A DNA stretch of 64,000 nucleotides, taken from assembly GCA_021845645.1 (NCBI GenBank), contig JAJZVM010000002.1:62001-126000 (forward strand), read 5' to 3'. Source of the DNA: Bacillota bacterium. GTDB lineage: Bacteria > Bacillota_E > JAJZYS01 > JAJYTV01. Positions within the stretch are counted from its first letter, which is position 1. Every line of letters starts with the position of its first letter. Made by a program: the position numbers and the translations under genes. The notes beneath the pieces were generated by a model, which ran no database searches, was not told where the DNA came from, and saw nothing but the letters and a program-made list of their open reading frames with translations. Positions 31,890 through 40,719 of this stretch are shown here, in pieces.

Positions 31890-31918
31890 GAGACCGCCGC
31901 GCGATGCGCGGCGGTCTC
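31890..31918 (-). terminator. Intrinsic terminator of aconitase gene
   Basis: A perfect 13-bp stem (31890-31902 with 31906-31918) and 3-nt loop lie 12 bases after the aconitase stop. Confidence 0.8.
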
Positions 31919-31930
31919 GGGCGTCCGGTC

Positions 31931-34240
31931 TCAGGCAGACTGGGCGATCAGGTTGAGCGCCGATCCGGCGTGGAACCACGCGATCTGCTCCTGGCTCAGG
32001 CTGTGGCGCAGTTCGGCCTCGTCGCGGCTGCCGTCTTCGTGCGTGAACACGGCCTGCACTGTACGGCCCGGGGCGAGGTCCTGAAGCCCCACGATGCTGA
32101 TCCGGTCGCCCTGACGCACGCGATCGTAGTCCTCGGCGTGCACGAAGGTGAAGGGCAGGATGCCCTGCTTCTTCAGATTGGATTCGTGGATGCGCGCAAA
32201 GCTGCGCGCGATGATGGCCGTGGCGCCCAGGTAGCGCGGCGACATGGCCGCGTGCTCGCGCGACGATCCCTCGCCGTAGTTCTCGTCAGCCACCACGACC
32301 CACCTCAGACCATGCTGCTTGTAGTCCCGGGCGATCGCGCTCAGCTGCTCTTCCCTGCCCGTCAGCTGCGAGATGCCGGAGCCGTTCTTGCCGGTGAACG
32401 CGTTGAGGGCGCCGAGGAACATGTTGTCGCTGATGTGGTCGAGATGGCCACGGAAGCGCAGCCAAGTCCCGGCCGGCGAGATGTGGTCGGTCGTGCACTT
32501 GCCCTTGGCCTTGAACAGCAGCGGCAGGTCCAGGAAGTCCTTGCCGTCCCATGGCTTGAACGGCTCGAGGAGCTGCAGTCGGTCCGAGGCCGGGTCCACG
32601 GCCAGCGACACGCCATCGACGTCCTGGGGCGGCTCGACATAGCCCTTGCGCGTGCGCACGAAGCCTTCCTTCGGCACGTCCGGCGCCTCGGCGGGAGGCG
32701 CGAGGCGGAACTTGGTGCCGTCGGCGCCCTCCAGGCTGTCGGTCAGCGGGTCGAAGTCGAGACGACCCGAGAGGCCATAGGCCACCACCACTTCAGGGCT
32801 TGCAATGAACGAGAACGTGTTCGGGTTGCCGTCGTTGCGCGCCGGGAAGTTGCGGTTGTACGAGGTGATAATGGAGTTCTTGGGCTTCGCGCTGCCTGCG
32901 ACTGCGCCTTCGCTCCCCTCGGCATTCTCGACCTCGTCGCGCTGCCACTGGCCGATGCACGGGCCGCAGGCGTTCGCGAGCACCTTGCCGCCGATCCCGG
33001 CGAAGACCTCCAGGAGGCCATCGCGCTCCACGGTGCGGCGCACCTGCTCGGAACCCGGCGTGACGAGGAACGGCACGGGCATTTTCACCCCGTGCGCCAT
33101 CGCTTGGCGCGCCACGTCCGCAGCGCGCGTGAGGTCCTCGTACGAGGAGTTCGTGCAGCTGCCGATCAGGGCCGCGGAAAGGCGGCGCGGGAAGGCGCCC
33201 TCGACGGCCTCGCCCTTGAGCGCGCCGGTCGGGCGCACGAGGTCTGGCGTGTGTGGGCCCGTCACATTGGGCTGCAGGGTCGCGAGATCGATCTCGACGA
33301 GTTCGTCGAAATAGCGGGTCGGATCCTCGAGCACGCCCGCGTCGGCCTGCAGGAGGTCACGGTTCTGCTCGGCGAGCTGCGCCAGCTCCTCGCGACCGGT
33401 GGCCCGCAGGTAGGCCGCCATGCGCTCGTCGAAGGGGAAGACCGAGGTGGTCGCCCCGAGCTCCGCCCCCATGTTGGTGATGGTGGCCTTGCCGGTGCAG
33501 CTGATCGTGGCGGCGCCCTCGCCGAAATACTCGACGATCTTGTTCGTGCCGCCCTTCACGCTCAACTTGCCGAGCACGGCGAGAATGACATCCTTCGGCG
33601 CCGTCCAGCCGTTCATGCGGCCCTTGAGGTGCACGCCGACGCGGCGCGGGTAGAGAACCTCCCAAGGCAGCCCAGCCATCACGTCGACAGCGTCCGCGCC
33701 GCCGACGCCGCTGGCGAGCATGCCAAGGCCGCCGGCGTTCGGCGTGTGCGAGTCGGTGCCGATCATGAGCCCGCCGGGGAACGCGTAGTTCTCCAGGACG
33801 ACCTGGTGGATGATGCCGGAGCCCGGTTCCCAGAAGCCGAGGCCGTAGCGCTGGGCGGCGGAGCGCAGGAACTCGTAGACCTCGCGGTTCGATACGACCG
33901 CGGCCTCGGTGTCCGGCTCGGCGCCGACGCGCGCGGTGATCAGATGGTCGCAGTGCACCGTGGTCGGCACGACGGCCTGCGCGCGGCCGGCGTGGGCGAA
34001 CTGGAGAAGCGCCATCTGCGCCGTCGCGTCCTGCATGGCAATGCGGTCTGGCCGAAGCGCGAGATAGCTCTTGCCAGGTTCAAGTTCCTGGCCCGCCGGA
34101 TCCGCGAGGTGCCCAAGGAGAACTTTCTCGGTGAGGCTGAGCGCCCTGCCGCCCAGGCGGCGTCGCACCACGGCGAGGTTCTGCGCCGTGCGCTGGTACA
34201 CGCCGCGAACGAGGTCGGGTGTCGACTCGATCGTCGTCAT
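31931..34240 (-). CDS. Aconitate hydratase, mitochondrial type
   Basis: 769 residues, full length. It interconverts citrate and isocitrate in the TCA cycle with a [4Fe-4S] cluster. Cluster cysteines appear in 'ALIGSCTNSSYEDL' and 'ANACGPCIGQW'. 'MIGTDSHTPNAGGLGMLASG', 'PRRVGVHLKGRMNGWTAPKD' and, in the swivel domain, 'YGEGSSREHAAMSPRYLGA' are family motifs. The shorter, mitochondrial-like form is distinct from AcnA/IRP (about 900 aa) and AcnB. ATG behind CAGGAGGG. It is alone, with its own terminator. Confidence 0.95.
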   Translation of the reverse strand: MTTIESTPDLVRGVYQRTAQNLAVVRRRLGGRALSLTEKVLLGHLADPAGQELEPGKSYLALRPDRIAMQDATAQMALLQFAHAGRAQAVVPTTVHCDHLITARVGAEPDTEAAVVSNREVYEFLRSAAQRYGLGFWEPGSGIIHQVVLENYAFPGGLMIGTDSHTPNAGGLGMLASGVGGADAVDVMAGLPWEVLYPRRVGVHLKGRMNGWTAPKDVILAVLGKLSVKGGTNKIVEYFGEGAATISCTGKATITNMGAELGATTSVFPFDERMAAYLRATGREELAQLAEQNRDLLQADAGVLEDPTRYFDELVEIDLATLQPNVTGPHTPDLVRPTGALKGEAVEGAFPRRLSAALIGSCTNSSYEDLTRAADVARQAMAHGVKMPVPFLVTPGSEQVRRTVERDGLLEVFAGIGGKVLANACGPCIGQWQRDEVENAEGSEGAVAGSAKPKNSIITSYNRNFPARNDGNPNTFSFIASPEVVVAYGLSGRLDFDPLTDSLEGADGTKFRLAPPAEAPDVPKEGFVRTRKGYVEPPQDVDGVSLAVDPASDRLQLLEPFKPWDGKDFLDLPLLFKAKGKCTTDHISPAGTWLRFRGHLDHISDNMFLGALNAFTGKNGSGISQLTGREEQLSAIARDYKQHGLRWVVVADENYGEGSSREHAAMSPRYLGATAIIARSFARIHESNLKKQGILPFTFVHAEDYDRVRQGDRISIVGLQDLAPGRTVQAVFTHEDGSRDEAELRHSLSQEQIAWFHAGSALNLIAQSA

Positions 34241-34438
34241 GCCGGATCCCTCCTGAAAGAAGGCGTGCGGACTTCGCACCAAGCCCTATTGTACATTCTT
34301 CAATTTGTGATATCGCGACGATGCCATGCGAAATCGCGATGGCCGCCCAAGGATTGCGTACAAGCGCGTGGTCGGGCCATGGCAAGGATTCGTCCGGTCC
34401 AGACGCGAATGGCCTCCTGTCCCCGGGAGGCATGGCAC
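34241..34438. promoter_or_regulatory. Divergent promoter region, aconitase and MFS
   Basis: A 198-base gap with an A+T-rich core (TATTGTACATTCTTCAATTT near 34288-34307), unlike the surrounding G+C-rich DNA. It must contain both promoters. Confidence 0.5.
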
Positions 34439-35713
34439 TTGACCAAGTTCAGAGCGCGCACAGGCGCACCGCACCCGACCGACTGGCGCTTGACGATGGC
34501 CCTGTTTCTCTTCACCGGACTCGCGGAATCCCTCGCCTTCGGCCACTTCCAGGCCTTCACGCCGCTCTACCTGCGCGAGCTGCACGTCCCGGCCGTCCAG
34601 ATCCCCGCCTGGACCGGCTTCCTGGGCATGATCGGCTTCATCCTGGGTCTGCCGCTGCTGCCGTTCTGGGGCCCTCTCGCGGAACGCGTCGGCCGCAAGC
34701 CGATCATCGTGCGCAGCGCGGTGATCGAGGCGTTCATGTTCCTCATCGCAAGCCGCGCAGGCTCGCCTTACGCCTTGGCACTGGCGCGGTTTCTCTCCGG
34801 CTTCGTGCTCGGCAATACCGGCGTGATGCTCGCCCTGCAGTCGGAGGTCTCACCGCCCAAGCGCGTGGGACTCGCCATCGCGCTCGTGAGTTCCGGTCCC
34901 TCGATCGCCATCGCCGCGGGACCGCTCCTGGGCGGGCTCATCGCCGCAAGTATCGGCCTCAGGAGCCTCTTCCTACTGGACGCCGGCCTTACCGCACTCA
35001 GCGCCGTGCTGCTCATGGTGTTCCTGCACGAGCCTCATCGGGCACGAAGCCACTCCCCCACGGGAACGCTTGCGCTCGGGGCCCTGCGCGACGTGCTCCA
35101 GTTCGCGCCGGTCCGGAACCTGTTTCTCGTCTACCTGCTGTTCTCGCTCGGGTTGAGTGCTGTCCAGCCCTTCCTGCCGCTGTGGATCCACGCGCTCCAA
35201 GGCGTGCCGGCGCCGGCTCTGCTGCAAGGCTCGAGCGCCTATGTCATCGGCCTTCTCCTGACGCTCGGCGGCATCGCCATGGCCGTCGGCACGCCGCTGC
35301 TCGGCTGGCTTGGGGACCGGGCCGGCGTCCGGCGGGCACTGCTCGCGAGCCTGCTCGTCAACGGCATCGGCATGATCGCCCAGGGCGCCGTGCCGAGCCT
35401 GGCCTCGCTGGCCCTCTGGCGTGTCGTGCAAGGATTCGGCCAGGGTGGTGTCGGTGCCAACCTGATGACGACCCTGGCGCGCATCGCCCCGAGCGACCGG
35501 CGCGCCGCGCTGATGAATCTCGGCCTGTTGCCGCAACAGATCGCCTGGTTCGTCGGACCCCTTTTCGGCACGGCCATGACGGAAGTCTTCGGCCTGCAGC
35601 CGATGCTGCTCATCGCCGGTGCGCTCGCCTTTCTCAGCTGGCCGCTCGCCATCGGATGGCTGCCTGCCGTGCCTCGGGTCGCGGACGTGCCGTCCGGCGG
35701 CGCAGAGATGTGA
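34439..35713 (+). CDS. MFS transporter (multidrug-like)
   Basis: 424 residues, 12 helices. 'GPLAERVGRKPIIVRSAVIE' is the loop 2-3 motif and 'GWLGDRAGVRRALLASLL' the equivalent in the second half. The general shape resembles 12-helix drug/H+ antiporters (DHA1), but the substrate is unknown. The TTG at 34439 follows CGGGAGG. It is divergent from aconitase and ends at a terminator shared with the stress protein. Confidence 0.8.
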   Translation: MTKFRARTGAPHPTDWRLTMALFLFTGLAESLAFGHFQAFTPLYLRELHVPAVQIPAWTGFLGMIGFILGLPLLPFWGPLAERVGRKPIIVRSAVIEAFMFLIASRAGSPYALALARFLSGFVLGNTGVMLALQSEVSPPKRVGLAIALVSSGPSIAIAAGPLLGGLIAASIGLRSLFLLDAGLTALSAVLLMVFLHEPHRARSHSPTGTLALGALRDVLQFAPVRNLFLVYLLFSLGLSAVQPFLPLWIHALQGVPAPALLQGSSAYVIGLLLTLGGIAMAVGTPLLGWLGDRAGVRRALLASLLVNGIGMIAQGAVPSLASLALWRVVQGFGQGGVGANLMTTLARIAPSDRRAALMNLGLLPQQIAWFVGPLFGTAMTEVFGLQPMLLIAGALAFLSWPLAIGWLPAVPRVADVPSGGAEM

Positions 35714-35715
35714 CG

Positions 35716-35746
35716 GCGGCCGGGCGGATGTTCACCGCCCGGCCGC
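35716..35746. terminator. Bidirectional terminator
   Basis: GCGGCCGGGCGG (35716-35727) pairs with CCGCCCGGCCGC (35735-35746) with a 7-nt loop between converging MFS and stress-protein genes. Confidence 0.8.
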
Positions 35747-35764
35747 AGGACTCCTCGACGCGCG

Positions 35765-36175
35765 TCAGACGATGAGCAGCGGCACCGTGAGGTAATGCGC
35801 GAGCTGCTGGCTCACCGAACCGAGGACGAGCTTGGCGAGACTCGGCTTGCGGCGCTTGCCGACGACCACGAGGTCGTAGTTCTTGGCAGCCTCCGTCAGA
35901 ACGGCATGTGGCACGCCCTCGCGGAAGATCTCGTTCGCTACCGCGCGGCCGCCGAGCGCCCGGCGCGTACTCGCGAACACCTCCTGGGCGTACTTGGCGG
36001 ACTCGTCGCGCCAGACGGTTTCGTTGTAGGCAATGGCGGCGTCCGGGAAGTACTCCGTCGGATTGCGCAGCACGGTGATCAGGGTGATCTCAGCGTCCTC
36101 GGGGAAGTTCGACGCCACGAAACTGGCTGCCGCAAGGGCACCGTCCGAACCATCGGTCGCAAGCAGGATGCGCAT
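35765..36175 (-). CDS. Universal stress protein (UspA family)
   Basis: 136 residues. 'MRILLATDGSDGALAAASFV' opens the Usp fold; 'DLVVVGKRRKPSLAKLVLGS' followed by 'VSQQLAHYLTVPLLIV' is the ATP-binding G-x2-G-x9-G-S/T-like region, though here the first glycines are replaced (GKRRKPSLAKLVLGSVS), so nucleotide binding may be altered. Cytoplasmic stress protein. Start behind GGAGGAGG. Single gene. Confidence 0.9.
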   Translation of the reverse strand: MRILLATDGSDGALAAASFVASNFPEDAEITLITVLRNPTEYFPDAAIAYNETVWRDESAKYAQEVFASTRRALGGRAVANEIFREGVPHAVLTEAAKNYDLVVVGKRRKPSLAKLVLGSVSQQLAHYLTVPLLIV

Positions 36176-36259
36176 GTTGCAAGCCTCCTCCGGCGAGGAA
36201 TGCTCCGGCCTCTCTGATCGTAGCAGAGCCCGCCCGACGCGCCCAGGCCCCCTGGGTGC

Positions 36260-38014
36260 TCAGTGGTTCTCTCGGAGTACAGCGGGATGGATGACAGCCC
36301 CCGACTTCGCGTCGACCTGGCCGCGCGCCGTCAATCTCGGTCCCGGCAGGAAGTCCCCGACCAGGAAGTGCAGGCTGTACGCGGGATCCGCGTAGCGGTA
36401 ACCGTGGGCCCGCGTGAAGCGTTCGAGTTCCCGCGAACCTTCCACGGCGTCCTGGAACGAACCGCCGCGCATGATGCCGAAGAGCGGCAGCGGCAGGTAC
36501 CACTCCACGCGCCGCTCGGCGACGTGCAGGAAGCCGCCGTCGCGCTGCGCGATCTCGGCGAGTGCCTGCGCCATGCTCTCCGGATCGCGGCCCAGCACAA
36601 GCAGGTGCCCGTTCAGGAGATAGGACGTCGCGAACCCTTCGAGGTCGCGCATCAGCCCGCCCACGATGCCACGGCTGACGAAGCGGCCGTCGCGCGCGAC
36701 AAGCGCCGCATGCAGGAGATCCGGGCGCGCCGAGAGGTCGTACGTGGCTCCGCGCTGCGGCAGGTCCAGCGTCTCGCTGCGCGTCAGCACGCTGTCGAAG
36801 AAGGAGATCACCTGCACAGGGCCCTTGTACGGCAGCACGAGGTCGCCGGCAGGCACGGGGCCCGGGCGGTACGGATGCTCGCTGCGGGACTCGGGCCAGG
36901 CGATCTGCGGCAGTTCCCTGGCGAGCTCGCCGGACTGTGCGACGATCTGGCCGCCGGCAAATACGAGTTCCGGTGCGAAGCGCTCCAGATCCCGGTAGAC
37001 GACGATGTCGGCGCGACGGCCCGGCGCGATGCCGCCGATCTCGCCCTGCAGGCCGAGATAGGTCGCCGGGTGGATTGTCGCAAGCTGCAGCGCTGCGAGC
37101 GGGTCGATGCCGGCTGCGACGAGGGCGCGCAGCATGCCGTCCAGATGTCCCTCGCGGTCGATGTGCGCCGGGGAACTGCCGTCTGTGGTCAGCATGACGC
37201 GGCTGAGGTCGATGTCCTCCCGCAAGAGGCCCTGCAGGACCGGCAGGTCAGCGCGCAGGGAGCTGTGCCGCAACATCGTGTAGAGGCCGAGGCGAAGCCG
37301 CGTGCGGGCCTCGTCGACGCTGATCGCCTCGTGGCACGAGTCGATGCCCGCGAGCGAGAGCAGATTGAGATCTCGCGCCCGCGCCCCGGCCGTATGGCCT
37401 TGCACGATCTGTCCCCGCTCCCGGGCCAGGCTGAACGCCGCGAGGACGTCGTCCGGTCCTGCAAGCACACTCAGCCAGCGATTGAGCTCGGCGATGCCGA
37501 GCATGTGCGGTGCCGTAAGGCCCCCCGCAATCTCGGCCTCGGACAGGATCCCTTCGCCAGGGCCTTCGGGATCCGCGTCCGGACCGTAGAACCCGACACG
37601 CATCAGCCAGTAGTAGCGGAGCGGCAGTCCGCGGATGGCGGCGAGCGCCTCTGGCAGCCGCTCGCCAAAGGCTGCCCGCAGCGGTAGATCGTCGCAGGCG
37701 GCCGCGGTGACGCCGCGCGCCAGCAAGGCCTGGGCGTAGCTGCGCGGGTTGTAGAGGATCCAGGGGTGCCCGTGGGGCTCGATCAGCCCCGGAGCGATGT
37801 AGTGGCCATCGACGTTCCGCTCCACGACCGCCTCGAGGCCCTGGGCGTCGCCGACCAGAACGATGCGCCCCATGGCGACCACGACGTCTGCGGGGTAGAT
37901 TTCCCGAGAGTACACGTTGCAGACGACCCCGCCGCGCAAGATGAGATCCGCCGGCCGCTCTCCGCGCCCCACCGCCATCAGCGCCTTGCGCTCGGACGAC
38001 TCCAATGCTCCCAC
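36260..38014 (-). CDS. Adenine deaminase-like amidohydrolase
   Basis: 584 residues. The amidohydrolase metal motif is 'APGLIEPHGHPW' (about residue 75). Further metal ligands are in 'GHTAGARARDL' and 'CHEAISVDEA', with the catalytic Asp in 'TTDGSSPAHI'. The C-terminal domain ends 'LHFLVGDFLPGPRLTARG'. The layout is that of adenine deaminase (Ade), converting adenine to hypoxanthine, but 'H-G-H-P-W' in place of the usual 'H-x-H-I-E' makes the substrate uncertain. GTG at 38014 behind AAAGGAGTG. Single minus-strand gene, divergent from the PHP hydrolase. Confidence 0.75.
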   Translation of the reverse strand: MGALESSERKALMAVGRGERPADLILRGGVVCNVYSREIYPADVVVAMGRIVLVGDAQGLEAVVERNVDGHYIAPGLIEPHGHPWILYNPRSYAQALLARGVTAAACDDLPLRAAFGERLPEALAAIRGLPLRYYWLMRVGFYGPDADPEGPGEGILSEAEIAGGLTAPHMLGIAELNRWLSVLAGPDDVLAAFSLARERGQIVQGHTAGARARDLNLLSLAGIDSCHEAISVDEARTRLRLGLYTMLRHSSLRADLPVLQGLLREDIDLSRVMLTTDGSSPAHIDREGHLDGMLRALVAAGIDPLAALQLATIHPATYLGLQGEIGGIAPGRRADIVVYRDLERFAPELVFAGGQIVAQSGELARELPQIAWPESRSEHPYRPGPVPAGDLVLPYKGPVQVISFFDSVLTRSETLDLPQRGATYDLSARPDLLHAALVARDGRFVSRGIVGGLMRDLEGFATSYLLNGHLLVLGRDPESMAQALAEIAQRDGGFLHVAERRVEWYLPLPLFGIMRGGSFQDAVEGSRELERFTRAHGYRYADPAYSLHFLVGDFLPGPRLTARGQVDAKSGAVIHPAVLRENH

Positions 38015-38177
38015 TCACACTCCTTTGCGACGGAACGTGCACTTGATGCACCTTCGACAGCCAGCAGTTCTCGCACGTGCGGGCGATTCCCTGGCGGCGC
38101 CTTGCCCTGGTCCCACGGGGCGCAGGACTGGCGGGCGGCGAACGGGAACAGATGTCCGCGAAGGAGGCCTCAGCATC

Positions 38178-39452
38178 GTGGGCGACTGGCGTGTCCTTCA
38201 AGAAGAGTCCTGTCTGATCGAGCCCTCCGCCGAAGGCGGGTACCTTGAGCTGCCGTTCGACTGCCCAGGGGACGCGTCCAGGCTGCATGTCGCCATCGAG
38301 GTGCACGCGGCAGAGGGCGCCGTCGTCGACTTCGGCGTGCTCGATCCGGGCGGTGTGCGCGGCTGGAGTGGCGGGACCCGGCGCGAAGCGGTCATCGGTC
38401 TCGCGCAGGCGACGCCCGGCTACCGGCCGGGTCCGCTGGCCGAAGGGCGTTGGGCCGTGCTGCTCGGTGCATACAGGGTTCCCGACGGCGGATGCGAAGT
38501 GACCGCGCGCGTCCGCTATCTTGACCTGCAGCCCCGCTGGCTGCGCGGCGAACTGCACGTACACACGCTGCACAGCGACGGCACGGACGCCCCATGGCAG
38601 GTGGCCGAGGCGATCGCGGGTCTGGGCCTGGAATTCGTCGCGCTCACCGACCACAACACGGCGACGGCGGCGCAGAGCTTTCCGATCCGCGAGGACGTCT
38701 TCGCGATTGAAGGCATGGAATGGACGACCCGCGAGGGGCACTGCAATCTCCTCGGCACGGCAAGGCCGCTGCGCGACTTCCGCGTCGCAAGCCCCGCGCA
38801 GGCCCTCCGGCGCATCGAGGAGGCACGGGCCGAGGGAGCCTTCATCTCCGTCAGCCACCCATTCGACGACAGCTGCAAAGGCTGCGCCTGGGGCTGGGGC
38901 CTCGATCTGCCGATCGACGCGCTGGAGGTCTGGAGCGGACCCTGGCGCCCATGCAACCAGGCGGCGCTCGCGTGGTGGCAGGGCGAACTCGCGCAGGGCC
39001 GCCGGCTCCCTGCGATCGGCGGCAGCGACCGGCACGCGCCGCATCCTTTCGTGCGCTACGGCATGCCCACGAACTGGGTGCTCGCCGGGGCTCCGACCGC
39101 CGACGGCGTGCTCGCCGCGCTGCGCTCGGGGCACGTCGCCCTGAGCGTCGACCCGGAAGGACCGCTGCTCGACCTGCGCTGCGGCCCCTTCATGCAGGGG
39201 GATCTGGTGTCGGCGGACGGTCCCCGGCTGGTGGAGCTGCGGGCCACCGTCCGCGCCGGTGATCGCCTGCGCCTCTACAGCGAGCGGGGGCTTGAGCGCG
39301 AGGAGGTCCTGGACGAGCCGGATCTCTACCTGCGCTTCGCCGCGGATGGCCGGCGATTCTGGCGCGCCGAACTCTGGCGCTGGTTCCAGGAAGTCCGCTG
39401 GGAGCTTCCTGCCGCCCTCTCGAACCCCATCTACTTTGCGAGCCGCGCTTGA
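38178..39452 (+). CDS. CehA/McbA-family PHP metallohydrolase
   Basis: 424 residues; the GTG at 38178 follows AAGGAGG. Residues 1-125 form a beta-rich N-terminal domain. From about 128, 'GELHVHTLHSDGTDAPWQV' and 'VALTDHNTATAA' are the PHP metal motifs, with 'ISVSHPFDDSCKGC' and 'AIGGSDRHAPHP' completing the site. CehA and McbA hydrolyse carbaryl, but most relatives act on unknown phosphoesters or glycan-related esters. Its end overlaps the converging MFS gene by 22 bases. Confidence 0.85.
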   Translation: MGDWRVLQEESCLIEPSAEGGYLELPFDCPGDASRLHVAIEVHAAEGAVVDFGVLDPGGVRGWSGGTRREAVIGLAQATPGYRPGPLAEGRWAVLLGAYRVPDGGCEVTARVRYLDLQPRWLRGELHVHTLHSDGTDAPWQVAEAIAGLGLEFVALTDHNTATAAQSFPIREDVFAIEGMEWTTREGHCNLLGTARPLRDFRVASPAQALRRIEEARAEGAFISVSHPFDDSCKGCAWGWGLDLPIDALEVWSGPWRPCNQAALAWWQGELAQGRRLPAIGGSDRHAPHPFVRYGMPTNWVLAGAPTADGVLAALRSGHVALSVDPEGPLLDLRCGPFMQGDLVSADGPRLVELRATVRAGDRLRLYSERGLEREEVLDEPDLYLRFAADGRRFWRAELWRWFQEVRWELPAALSNPIYFASRA

Positions 39453-40657
39453 CCTTGGCGCGTGCCGGCAAGCAGTCCAAGAGCGATCAGGCAGGACGGT
39501 CCGGAGATGTAGAAGAGCATCTGGTAGCCGAGATGGTCCATCGCCAGGCCGATCAGCGGCTGGGCCGCCACGGTGGCGAGGCCCGTCGCCAGGATGTAGA
39601 GACCGGTGTAGGCGCCCATCTTGGTCTTGGTGAGATCGGTGACCCACGGGTAGGCGTTGATGTTGACCAGTGCCCAGCCGAGACCGCCGACGAAGGCCAC
39701 CAGTCGCAGCATGAGCAGGCTCGGCAGGAAGGGGATGGCGAGGAAGGCCAGGCCGAGCACGAGTGCTCCGAGCTGCAGGGTGAGCCGTCGCCCGATCCGA
39801 CCGGAGAGAAGGCCGCTCGGATAGGCGCCGAGCAGGTAGGCCACCGCAAAGATGCCGATCGTGATCACGGCCGTCCCTGACGTCAGGTGCAGATGGTAGA
39901 CCCCGTACGTGACGAAGAATGTGTCGACCGAACTCTCCCCGGCCGTCCAGAAGAAGATCGCGAGCAGGAGATAGACGCCAGTGCGGTCGACGTTCTGCCA
40001 GACCTCGACCCCCGCCCGCCAGAGATGGACCAGGCCCACCGACTCGGACCGCGGGATGTCGGCCGGTTCCCGGATACCCCAGCGCATCAGGACAGGGATG
40101 ATGAAGAAGAGGACGCCGACGACCAGGAAGGGAAGGTCGCGCGAGACGCCGTACAGGATCGGCCCGCCGAAGAAGGCCAGAAGCGCTCCGATGCCTGCGA
40201 GCAGGTTGATGACGCCGTTCGCCTGGCTGCGCAGCGCGGCAGGTGTGACGTCCGGCATCAGGGCGATCGTCGGGGCGTAGAAGATATTGGAAGAGAAGGC
40301 GTACACGATGTCGATCGTGACGAGGAACGCGGCGCCGAACTGCCAGGGAAACATCAGGAACAGGAGACCAGCGATCGGCATGCCGATCACGATGTACGGC
40401 ATGCGACGGCCGAGCCGCGTCCAGGTGCGGTCGGAGCGTGCCGCGAAGTAGAGGTTGAGTACGAGTCCTGAGAGCGATCGGAAGGCGACGATCGCCCCGA
40501 TGAGCGCAACGCTGGTCAGGTAGTGACGCAGGAAGAGCGGTACGTACGCGTTGTAGAGTGCACTGGCGAGCGAGATCGAGAACATGCCGAAGCCGAGCAG
40601 GAAGGTACGCCGCACGTTGAGCCGCTCGCGAGGCACGGCGGCGGCCGCCTCGCTCAA
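39431..40657 (-). CDS. MFS transporter
   Basis: 408 residues, 12 helices. 'YFAARSDRTWTRLGRRMPYI' is the helix 2-3 loop; 'GLLSGRIGRRLTLQLGALV' is its partner. It belongs with sugar-type (GPH-like) MFS members. TTG at 40657 is chosen behind AGAGGGG; an upstream ATG at 40702 in frame lacks a ribosome binding site. It is divergent from the alpha-mannosidase and converges on the PHP hydrolase, suggesting a glycan-use locus (inference). Confidence 0.8.
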   Translation of the reverse strand: MSEAAAAVPRERLNVRRTFLLGFGMFSISLASALYNAYVPLFLRHYLTSVALIGAIVAFRSLSGLVLNLYFAARSDRTWTRLGRRMPYIVIGMPIAGLLFLMFPWQFGAAFLVTIDIVYAFSSNIFYAPTIALMPDVTPAALRSQANGVINLLAGIGALLAFFGGPILYGVSRDLPFLVVGVLFFIIPVLMRWGIREPADIPRSESVGLVHLWRAGVEVWQNVDRTGVYLLLAIFFWTAGESSVDTFFVTYGVYHLHLTSGTAVITIGIFAVAYLLGAYPSGLLSGRIGRRLTLQLGALVLGLAFLAIPFLPSLLMLRLVAFVGGLGWALVNINAYPWVTDLTKTKMGAYTGLYILATGLATVAAQPLIGLAMDHLGYQMLFYISGPSCLIALGLLAGTRQGQARLAK

Positions 40658-40719
40658 GAACCCTGGCCCCTCTGCATGGCCGCAGACCCTCTTCCCACAC
40701 ATCGACTGGGAGGCTCGAC

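Noticed and set aside
31904..34430. Very long open frame antisense to aconitase
   Set aside because: It is the mirror of a G+C-rich codon pattern: the opposite strand carries a complete aconitase with Fe-S motifs. The antisense product is Arg/Val-rich without domains. Only its last part (from 34439) is a real MFS gene.
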